Below, one piece after another: positions 44,961 to 51,817 of a stretch of DNA of 54,343 bases. Made by a program: the position numbers and the translations under genes. The notes below the pieces were generated by a model. It was given only the letters and a program-made list of their open reading frames with translations. It ran no database searches and was not told where the DNA came from. How positions within the stretch are numbered: position 1 is the first letter of the stretch; each line of letters starts with the position of its first letter. Origin of the DNA: Bacteroidales bacterium (GTDB lineage Bacteria > Bacteroidota > Bacteroidia > Bacteroidales > F082); the NCBI GenBank assembly GCA_014860665.1, contig JACZJI010000149.1:1-54343 (forward strand). The letters are read 5' to 3'.

Positions 44961-46004
44961 ATGTCCGTAACAAAAGAACAGGTTGTTGATGCTTTAAAAC
45001 AGGTTATCTTTTTTAAGAAAAGAGATAACATTGTGAATCTCAACATGGTTAAAGACATCAACATCAATGGGAAAGAAATTAAGGTAACGATCGTTTTTGA
45101 AAAACTGGATGATCCAGCTGTCGGAATTGTTTACAAATCAGCAGTAAGCTCAATTAAGAATGTATTAGGACAAGATCTCATTATTGATGTTCAGCCTGTT
45201 ACAGATGATGAACATCGGCCTTTGTCTGGGGTAAAACACGTTATTGCGGTTATTTCAGGAAAGGGCGGTGTAGGAAAATCCACAGTTGCTGCTAACCTTG
45301 CCATTGCACTTTCGAAAACCGGAAACAAAGTAGGAATTTTAGACGCTGACGTACTGGGACCATCCGTACCGATTATGTTTGGAGTGGAAGATGGCAGGCC
45401 TGGTATCATAGAAAAAAATGGCAAAACTTTACTGGTTCCCCTGGAAAATTACGGAATAAAGATCTTATCTATCGGATTTTTTGTAAAACCAGAGCAAGCC
45501 CTTATGTGGCGTGGTTCAATGGCTAACAACGCATTTAACCAACTGATGAAAGATGCGGATTGGGGAGAACTTGATTTTCTGGTAATCGATATGCCTCCAG
45601 GAACGGGTGACATACAACTTACGTTGGCACAGAATTATAATATCAGAGGCGCCGTTTTGGTTTCAACACCACAGAAGGTTGCAGTTGCTGATGTTCGTCG
45701 TGCAGCTATGATGTACCGCCAGGAAAAGCTGACAATTCCTCTGCTGGGACTTATCGAGAACATGTCTTATTTTACTCCTGAAGACATGCCGGAGAAGAAA
45801 TATTTCATTTTCGGACAAGGTGCCAGCGATAAGCTTGCCAATGAGTTAAACATAAAAGTCTTGGGAAGACTTCCCATCGTTGAAAAAGTAACTGAAACCG
45901 GCGATGGTGGTATGCCGATCACGCTAGTGGATAGTTCACCTGTCAGCGAGGAATTCATGAATATTGCTAAGAAACTAAAATCCACTATTGAACAGATGGG
46001 TTGA
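44961..46004 (+). CDS. Mrp/NBP35-family Fe-S carrier ATPase
   Basis: P-loop ATPase of the Mrp/ApbC family that carries or delivers Fe-S clusters in the cytoplasm. The 347 residues begin with a DUF59 (MIP18) domain (about 1-80), then the deviant Walker A GKGGVGKS (100-107), DADVLGPS, and Walker-B-like VIDMPPGTGDIQLTL. The CxxC that binds a bridging cluster in many relatives is missing after ENMSYF, where the sequence reads TPEDMPEKKYFIFG. A NifU-like scaffold follows 29 bp downstream. Confidence 0.93.
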   Translation: MSVTKEQVVDALKQVIFFKKRDNIVNLNMVKDININGKEIKVTIVFEKLDDPAVGIVYKSAVSSIKNVLGQDLIIDVQPVTDDEHRPLSGVKHVIAVISGKGGVGKSTVAANLAIALSKTGNKVGILDADVLGPSVPIMFGVEDGRPGIIEKNGKTLLVPLENYGIKILSIGFFVKPEQALMWRGSMANNAFNQLMKDADWGELDFLVIDMPPGTGDIQLTLAQNYNIRGAVLVSTPQKVAVADVRRAAMMYRQEKLTIPLLGLIENMSYFTPEDMPEKKYFIFGQGASDKLANELNIKVLGRLPIVEKVTETGDGGMPITLVDSSPVSEEFMNIAKKLKSTIEQMG

Positions 46005-46033
46005 TAATCACTAGTATTTAAAAGTTAAAACAA

Positions 46034-46279
46034 ATGGAAAATCTTGATAAAAGCGAACTTGAAAAAAAAGTCAATAATGTAATTGACCAGGTTCGGCCTT
46101 ATTTACAAGCAGACGGTGGCGACATACAACTTATGGAAGTTACTGATGATTACGTTGTTAATGTAAAACTGATTGGAGCTTGCGGTTCTTGCGCTTTCAG
46201 CACAATGACTTTGAAGAACGGTGTGGAAGCGACCTTACAAAAGGTACTTCCGCAAATCAAGGAAGTTGTTGCTGTTTGA
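46034..46279 (+). CDS. NifU C-terminal-domain Fe-S scaffold protein
   Basis: Small (81 residues) Nfu-type protein that binds a cluster between two subunits through C50 and C53 in GACGSCAFS. The rest is the standard fold (VRPYLQADGGDIQLMEV, TLKNGVEATLQK). It is co-transcribed with the Mrp-like ATPase and followed by a hairpin with a T run. Confidence 0.94.
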   Translation: MENLDKSELEKKVNNVIDQVRPYLQADGGDIQLMEVTDDYVVNVKLIGACGSCAFSTMTLKNGVEATLQKVLPQIKEVVAV

Positions 46280-46372
46280 TAAGGAACTGATCACTTACTA
46301 AATTCTCATTAAAAAAATTCAACCTGGAGAGAGGCTTTTCCCCTTCCAGAATAATGGTTTTATTAGCTCTCC

Positions 46373-46395
46373 AAAAAGGGAGTGCCTTTTTATTT
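46373..46395 (+). terminator. Terminator after the nifU-like gene
   Basis: AAAAAGG (46373-46379) pairs with CCTTTTT (46385-46391) around GAGTG; more Ts follow. Confidence 0.7.
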
Positions 46396-46430
46396 TCATT
46401 CTAAAACCAGAATATATCAACCATTCTTCT

Positions 46431-46438
46431 TACTTTTG
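46431..46438 (+). promoter_or_regulatory. -7 promoter element for the ABC ATPase gene
   Basis: TACTTTTG matches TAnnTTTG and lies 20 bp before the ATG at 46459, just after the preceding terminator. Confidence 0.6.
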
Positions 46439-46458
46439 TTATCCAATAATAAAAAAGT

Positions 46459-47184
46459 ATGGCAAAAGAAGTTATCCACCTGACCAAAGTTGTTAAAAAC
46501 TACCAAGTTGGAGCAGAAATAGTGCGGGCATTACGAGAAATTGATTTGTCGATTAATAAAAACGAATTCGTAGCCATGATGGGGCCTTCAGGTTCTGGAA
46601 AATCAACTCTGATGAATACGGTGGGATGTTTAGACACCCCCACCAGCGGAAGCTATTTCCTAAACGGTGTTGACGTAAGTAAAATGACTGACAATCAACT
46701 GGCTGATATTAGAAACAAAGAAATAGGTTTTATTTTTCAGACTTTTAATCTTTTGCCAAGATCCACAGCACTGGAAAATGTAATGCTTCCATTGGTTTAT
46801 GCAGGAGTCACGAAACAAGAGCGCATCAAAATCGCAACTGAAGCTTTGGAAAGCGTTCAACTTTCTGACAGAATGTACCACAAACCAAATGAACTTTCAG
46901 GAGGACAACGCCAACGTGTTGCTGTTGCAAGAGCATTGGTTAACAAGCCTTCCATAATATTAGCCGACGAGCCTACTGGAAATCTTGACTCAAAAACTTC
47001 TGTTGAAATTATCAGTCTGCTCGAGGAAATTCATGCGCTGGGAAACACAATCGTATTGGTCACACACGAAGAGGACATTGCCCTGCATGCCCACCGGATT
47101 ATTCGCTTACGCGACGGTCAGATTGATGACGACTATCAGAATCAAAATATCATGCGTAACAGCCGCAAACAGGTAACTGCTTAA
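46459..47184 (+). CDS. ABC transporter ATP-binding protein (LolD/MacB type)
   Basis: Cytoplasmic ATPase of the LolD/MacB/FtsE-like group, whose partners are FtsX-type permeases that work on lipoproteins or periplasmic substrates. The 241 residues have Walker [10 protein letters not shown] (42-50), Q-loop FQTFNLLP, signature [15 protein letters not shown], Walker [13 protein letters not shown] and the H-loop VLVTHEED. No permease gene is next to it, so the substrate cannot be told. The following cobalamin adenosyltransferase gene starts 12 bp downstream and is probably in the same transcript. Confidence 0.93.
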   Translation: MAKEVIHLTKVVKNYQVGAEIVRALREIDLSINKNEFVAMMGPSGSGKSTLMNTVGCLDTPTSGSYFLNGVDVSKMTDNQLADIRNKEIGFIFQTFNLLPRSTALENVMLPLVYAGVTKQERIKIATEALESVQLSDRMYHKPNELSGGQRQRVAVARALVNKPSIILADEPTGNLDSKTSVEIISLLEEIHALGNTIVLVTHEEDIALHAHRIIRLRDGQIDDDYQNQNIMRNSRKQVTA

Positions 47185-47196
47185 ATTGATTAATGG

Positions 47197-47757
47197 ATGA
47201 GCAGCGGAAGGAAAATATACACCAAAACCGGTGACGCCGGATTTACATCTTTAATTGGCGGCACACGCGTCCCGAAATATGACACACGAATTGAGGCCTA
47301 CGGTACAATGGATGAGTTGAATTCATTCGTGGGGCTTCTCAGAGATCAGGATATTGACGAACATAGCAAAGAAGTACTCTTGGAAGTTCAGGATCGTCTT
47401 TTTACGCTGGAAAGTACCCTGGCTGCAGATTCAGAGAGACATTTAAAATCACTACCAAACATAAAGCCGGAAGACATCCAGCTTCTTGAAAAGGAAATTG
47501 ACAATATGAATGAAACACTTCCGGAGCTTACTTCTTTTGTCCTTCCCGGTGGTCATCCGACAGTATCATATTGCCATATTGCCAGAACAATTTGCAGGCG
47601 CGCAGAAAGGATCACGATAAAACTAAATGAGTCTTATTCACTCCCTCCTGTTATTATTACTTATCTGAATCGTCTTTCTGATTATCTGTTTGTTTTGGCA
47701 AGAAAATTTTCGCAAGATTTTGGTGCGAAAGAGTCCCTTTGGAAACCACGATTTTGA
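47197..47757 (+). CDS. Cob(I)alamin adenosyltransferase (PduO type)
   Basis: Transfers the adenosyl group of ATP to cob(I)alamin to form coenzyme B12. The 186 residues show the PduO-type N-terminal ATP motif YTKTGDAGFTSLIGG, followed by DTRIEAYGTMDELNSFVG and RTICRRAERITIKL, the conserved active-site Arg region, then YLNRLSDYLFVLARK. The ATG at 47197 is chosen over one at 47193 in another frame. No B12-dependent enzyme is in the window. Confidence 0.94.
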   Translation: MSSGRKIYTKTGDAGFTSLIGGTRVPKYDTRIEAYGTMDELNSFVGLLRDQDIDEHSKEVLLEVQDRLFTLESTLAADSERHLKSLPNIKPEDIQLLEKEIDNMNETLPELTSFVLPGGHPTVSYCHIARTICRRAERITIKLNESYSLPPVIITYLNRLSDYLFVLARKFSQDFGAKESLWKPRF

Positions 47758-47783
47758 GACAAAATACCTTTATGGATTTTTTC

Positions 47784-47813
47784 TTGCATCGTATTAAAAA
47801 AAAATTACTTTTG
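47784..47813 (+). promoter_or_regulatory. Promoter of the DUF2795 gene (-33 and -7)
   Basis: TTG at 47784-47786 and TACTTTTG at 47806-47813 are 19 bp apart, the spacing expected for Bacteroidota -33/-7 elements. The -7 box is 28 bp before the ATG at 47842. Confidence 0.65.
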
Positions 47814-47841
47814 CAAAAATTTTAACAATAACTTTTAAGCG

Positions 47842-48063
47842 ATGTATTGGACTTTGGAATTGGCTTCAAAATTAGAAGACGCACCTTGGCCTGCGACCAA
47901 AGAGGAGCTTATAGAATGGTGCCTACGTACCGGAGTGACCGCAGAAGTCGTTGAGAACCTGAAAGAACTTGAAGATGATGAAGAAATCTTTGAAAAGATT
48001 GAGGATATCTGGCCTGAATATCCGACTAAGGAGGACTTCTTTTTTAATGAAGAGGAATACTAG
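47842..48063 (+). CDS. DUF2795 family protein
   Basis: Small acidic protein of 73 residues that I recognise as DUF2795 (LEDAPWPATKEELIEWCLRTG, VVENLKELEDDEEIFEKIEDIWPEYP), frequent in Bacteroidota. Function is unknown. It has its own promoter and a strong terminator, so it is a single-gene unit and probably well expressed. Confidence 0.85.
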   Translation: MYWTLELASKLEDAPWPATKEELIEWCLRTGVTAEVVENLKELEDDEEIFEKIEDIWPEYPTKEDFFFNEEEY

Positions 48064-48074
48064 AAAAATTTATG

Positions 48075-48104
48075 AGCTGCTTTAGTTAAAGCAGCTTTTT
48101 TTTG
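48075..48104 (+). terminator. Terminator after the DUF2795 gene
   Basis: AGCTGCTTT (48075-48083) pairs with AAAGCAGCT (48088-48096) around AGTT; seven or more Ts follow. Confidence 0.95.
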
Positions 48105-48211
48105 CAAATAAATTAAAAATAGTATTCTTGTAAAGCTACATAAACGCTGTCGAACAATCCCTTAAGCTAAATTAAACTGAAGTTTTTACCACATCCTGAT
48201 TGTTTTTATAG

Positions 48212-48219
48212 TAAATTTG
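48212..48219 (+). promoter_or_regulatory. -7 promoter element for the HMG-CoA reductase gene
   Basis: TAAATTTG matches TAnnTTTG; the ATG at 48301 lies 81 bp downstream, giving a fairly long 5' untranslated region. Confidence 0.45.
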
Positions 48220-48300
48220 TCCAATCTTAGTGAGAAGCCATATTTGTTTATGTTTTTCTCTGTAAAGAAATCTACGTAAACTCATTAAGAATCTGAAAAG

Positions 48301-49632
48301 ATGCCACGGAAAAGAGATCTCATAATTAAAGGGTTTTCTAAACTCCTTAAGGAAGATAAATTAAAAATTGTCTCTGAGTTGATGGACAATCAACTGGAGG
48401 CTATTGACCTCTTGAAAAGTTTCTGGTATGCTGATCCGGAAAAACAAAAGGTCTTTGACGAATTCAGCGAAAATACACTTACTAATTTTTATATTCCTTA
48501 TGGTGTTGCCCCTAATGTAATGGTCAATGGGCAAACATATGTTGTTCCACTGGTTATTGAAGAAAGCTCCGTTGTAGCTGCCGCATCAGCCAGCGCACGG
48601 TTCTGGTCCGAGCGTGGGGGATTTCACGCCGAAGTCATAGATACCGTAAAGGAAGGACAGGTGCACTTTTTATGGAAAGGCAACAGAAACAAGTTAGTAT
48701 CTGCTTTCGATGATCTTAAGATCCGTTTCCGCGAAAGCACTAAACTTATCACTGCCAACATGGAAAAACGTGGTGGTGGTATTCTTGATTTTGAATTGCT
48801 TGATCTTCGAAAAAAGATTGATAATTACTATCAGATAAAAGTTACATTCAACACCCAGGATTCAATGGGTGCCAATTTTATCAACTCCTGTCTTGAGGAA
48901 TTTTCCAAGGTTCTTAAAGAATTCTTTTACTTCCAGCCTATTTTTGAAGACGAAGAAAAAGAAGTCAATATAATCATGTCCATTCTTTCCAATTATACTC
49001 CAAAATGCCTTGTAAAAGCATGGGTAGAATGCGATTTTGAAGAACTTGACAAGATAGATAAATCGATGAATGGTGAGGAGTTTGCCAAAAAATTTGAAAC
49101 AGCCGTAAAAATAGCTGAAGTCGACACTTACCGTGCAACTACTCATAACAAAGGAATCTTCAACGGCATTGATGCTGTTGCTATTGCTACCGGCAATGAC
49201 TTCAGAGCGATTGAGGCAGCCGGACACGCTTACGCTACGCGAAACGGATATTATCAAAGTCTTTCGCATGTCGATCTTTCTGAAGGCAAATTTAAGTACA
49301 GTCTGGAATTACCGTTGGCTCTTGGAACCGTTGGAGGATTGACTTCTTTGCATCCGTTGGCAAAACATTCACTCGAAATGCTTGGGAAGCCTTCAGCTCC
49401 TGAACTGATGATGATTATTGCAGCAGTTGGACTGGCTAATAATTTTTCTGCAGTTCGTTCTCTCATCACGAAAGGTATTCAAGTGGGACACATGAAAATG
49501 CACCTGATGAATATCTTAAATCACTTCAAAGCTACAGAAGAAGAAAAAGAAATGGCAGCGGCTTATTTCAAGGAAAAGACAGTTTCGTTTGCCTTAGTCG
49601 ATGACTATATCAAAAAATTACGCCACGTTTGA
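48301..49632 (+). CDS. Hydroxymethylglutaryl-CoA reductase, class II
   Basis: Converts HMG-CoA to mevalonate (or the reverse in catabolic organisms). The 443 residues match the bacterial class II enzyme: EESSVVAAAS with the catalytic Glu at about 88, HNKGIFNGID (K284), ATGNDFRAIEAAGHAYA (D300) and the C-terminal catalytic His in GHMKMH (H397). There is no membrane domain. The stop codon overlaps the start of a GHMP kinase gene by one base, which argues for a biosynthetic mevalonate role. Other mevalonate genes are not in the window. Confidence 0.95.
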   Translation: MPRKRDLIIKGFSKLLKEDKLKIVSELMDNQLEAIDLLKSFWYADPEKQKVFDEFSENTLTNFYIPYGVAPNVMVNGQTYVVPLVIEESSVVAAASASARFWSERGGFHAEVIDTVKEGQVHFLWKGNRNKLVSAFDDLKIRFRESTKLITANMEKRGGGILDFELLDLRKKIDNYYQIKVTFNTQDSMGANFINSCLEEFSKVLKEFFYFQPIFEDEEKEVNIIMSILSNYTPKCLVKAWVECDFEELDKIDKSMNGEEFAKKFETAVKIAEVDTYRATTHNKGIFNGIDAVAIATGNDFRAIEAAGHAYATRNGYYQSLSHVDLSEGKFKYSLELPLALGTVGGLTSLHPLAKHSLEMLGKPSAPELMMIIAAVGLANNFSAVRSLITKGIQVGHMKMHLMNILNHFKATEEEKEMAAAYFKEKTVSFALVDDYIKKLRHV

Positions 49633-50564
49633 TGCCTGAGATAAAAAACTGGCACTCCAATGGAAAGCTTCTCCTTACCGGCGAATATCTCGTTTTGGAA
49701 GGGACAAAAGCATTAGCTTTTCCAGTTAACAAAGGACAGAGCCTTAAAGTTCAAGAGGAAGAAACAAAGGGCCTTCCGATTTTGAATTGGACTGCATGGA
49801 AAACAGACGGGCTTTGGTTTCAGGCTCAATTCAGACTTCCTGGATTAACAGTCATTCAAACATCTGATGCTGATTTAGCAACAAACCTTCAAAAGCTGTT
49901 ATCAGAATGCCAGAAAATGGCACCAGACTTTTTGGATGGATCTCAGAGCTTTAAAGCAGAAACAAAACTTGAATTTAATAGTGAGTTCGGATTTGGTTCC
50001 AGTTCTACACTTGTCTCTAATCTGGCGTATTGGTCAGAGATTGATCCTTTTACATTACAACAAACTGTTCTAGGGGGATCAGGGTATGATATTGCCTGTG
50101 CACGAAGTAAAGGGCCTTTATTTTATCAGCTTATGAATAAAATGCCTGTCGTAGATAAAGTTGAGTTGAATTTTACGTTTAGTGAAAACATTTACTTTGT
50201 TTACCTTGGGCATAAACAACGTACTTCAGAAAGTATCGAAGTATTTAAGCAAAGAGCACATTTTGACAATCAGCAACTACAACAAATTTCTGATATCTCC
50301 ATCGCCATTTCCAAATGCAATAAGCTGGATGAATTTGAAAAACTTCTGGAAGAACACGAGGCCGTATTATCCTCCATATTAGAAATAACTCCTGTTAAAC
50401 GACGCCTTTTTAGTGACCATCGAGGAGTAGTAAAATCTTTAGGTGCCTGGGGCGGAGACTTTGTTCTAATGACGAGTACGCTGACTGAAACTGAATTTAA
50501 ACTTTATCTGAATAAGATAGGCTTTGACACATTTTTCACTTGGGAAAAATTGATCTTAAAATAA
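49632..50564 (+). CDS. GYDIA-type GHMP kinase, mevalonate-pathway kinase candidate
   Basis: Small-molecule kinase of the GHMP superfamily, 310 residues from the ATG at 49632 (an in-frame TTG one codon earlier lies in the HMG-CoA reductase stop region and is rejected). Motif 1 is SNGKLLLTGEYLVLEG (9-24), the ATP loop FGFGSSSTL (119-127), and GGSGYDIACA (148-157) gives the GYDIA form seen in a Bacteroidota subfamily. Overlap with the HMG-CoA reductase gene points to mevalonate or phosphomevalonate as substrate, but this is inferred from context. Confidence 0.88.
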   Translation: MPEIKNWHSNGKLLLTGEYLVLEGTKALAFPVNKGQSLKVQEEETKGLPILNWTAWKTDGLWFQAQFRLPGLTVIQTSDADLATNLQKLLSECQKMAPDFLDGSQSFKAETKLEFNSEFGFGSSSTLVSNLAYWSEIDPFTLQQTVLGGSGYDIACARSKGPLFYQLMNKMPVVDKVELNFTFSENIYFVYLGHKQRTSESIEVFKQRAHFDNQQLQQISDISIAISKCNKLDEFEKLLEEHEAVLSSILEITPVKRRLFSDHRGVVKSLGAWGGDFVLMTSTLTETEFKLYLNKIGFDTFFTWEKLILK

Positions 50565-50630
50565 AAAATGGAAGTCCTTTCATAAGGATAAGGAATCACC
50601 ACACAAGAAAGATACTTTTCCTAAAAACTC

Positions 50631-51713
50631 TTATCCTAAGAAACCTAACTTACGAGCCGCAAAAACATAGGCGCCAAGAGCAACTGCTTTTGAGGTTCCC
50701 AGCCTGGTGATACCAACAGCAATTTTCTTTTTTGCCAGATAATTTTGTGTCTGATTGGAAAACGGAACTTTAACAGATATGGTTTCGTCTTTCAGAAATT
50801 CTTTTCTTTCAGCTTCATTTTCCCAATTATATGCCACCGACTCCATCCTGGAAAGAATAAGGCCATCCGCTCTTTTAAAATGTCCATTCATGTGCTCGAT
50901 AACAACAGGCAAAAACAACGGAAAAGCCCCTGAAATTCCACCACCAATAACAATACAACTATCCGTAAGGGTCGCGGCATTAGCCAAAGCGTTTCCAAGC
51001 ACATTACCAAAAATATTCCAGGCCTCTAATGCTGCTGCTTTCTTACCTTCAGAATGTCCCATACCAATCTGAAAAATTTCAGATGGGTCAGGTGCATCTT
51101 TAAGTGAAATTCCTGCTAAATCACCATAGAGCTTTTTGATTCCTCGAATACTCAACACTTCTTCAACGCTCTGACTGGAATCAAGGTAATTTGAAGACCG
51201 ATTGATTTCAGAACTCGCTGAATTATCTCCGGCAAACAATTTCCGGTTTACGATGATTCCACCCCCAAAACCTGTTCCCAGAGTCACTCCCAATAAGTTT
51301 TTATACTGTTTTGAAGATTGTCCGTTAATTTCAGGTAACAATCCTCCTAAAGCTTCTCCCAATGAAAAAAGATCTCCATCATTATTAATAAAAACGGGTA
51401 TTTTAAACTCGTTTTCCAACATCCTCGCCAATGGAATTCCACCCGTAAAGAACGGCAGGTTTTCCAGCTTTCCAATAATCCCAGCTTCGTAATCGGCAGG
51501 TCCAGGAAAACAAAAGCTTATAGCAGCAGCCTGGGTCCCCAACTTCTTCTCCAATCCCGCAAAACCTTCTTTCAACTTCAGAAAAAAGGCTTCCAGTGAA
51601 TCAGACTGCGAAGGCAGTGTCAGGGTTTGATCTAAAACTTTTCCCTCTTCAATGGCAGAAAAAACCAAGTTTGTTCCACCCGCATCCAAGCTGAAAATAA
51701 TCTTTCGGTTCAT
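50631..51713 (-). CDS. ROK family protein lacking the zinc motif
   Basis: ROK (repressor, ORF, kinase) family protein, 360 residues, without a helix-turn-helix, so a sugar kinase rather than a repressor. The phosphate loop is SLDAGGTNLVFS (8-19); FINNDGDLFSLGEA carries the catalytic Asp; LGVTLGTGFGGGIIVN follows. The ROK zinc motif CxCGxxGCxE and the ExGH His are absent: the matching segment reads SSEINRSSNYLD then SVEEVLS. It may be a divergent kinase or a sugar-binding pseudo-enzyme. It is convergent with the GHMP kinase gene. Confidence 0.88.
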   Translation of the reverse strand: MNRKIIFSLDAGGTNLVFSAIEEGKVLDQTLTLPSQSDSLEAFFLKLKEGFAGLEKKLGTQAAAISFCFPGPADYEAGIIGKLENLPFFTGGIPLARMLENEFKIPVFINNDGDLFSLGEALGGLLPEINGQSSKQYKNLLGVTLGTGFGGGIIVNRKLFAGDNSASSEINRSSNYLDSSQSVEEVLSIRGIKKLYGDLAGISLKDAPDPSEIFQIGMGHSEGKKAAALEAWNIFGNVLGNALANAATLTDSCIVIGGGISGAFPLFLPVVIEHMNGHFKRADGLILSRMESVAYNWENEAERKEFLKDETISVKVPFSNQTQNYLAKKKIAVGITRLGTSKAVALGAYVFAARKLGFLG

Positions 51714-51726
51714 TCAAAAATTTTTG

Positions 51727-51734
51727 CAAAATTA
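51727..51734 (-). promoter_or_regulatory. -7 promoter element for the ROK gene
   Basis: TAATTTTG on the minus strand matches TAnnTTTG and lies 13 bp upstream of the ATG at 51713. Confidence 0.55.
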
Positions 51735-51817
51735 ATTAGAAAAGAAAATATGTAATAACATTGAGGCTTAAACCACAGTTAATTACTATTGATTCTTTTC
51801 TTCATCATCTAATAAAC

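Noticed and set aside
50590..50640. Terminator between the GHMP kinase and ROK genes
   Set aside because: AGGATAAG/CTTATCCT arms are separated by a loop of more than 30 bases and lack a T run.
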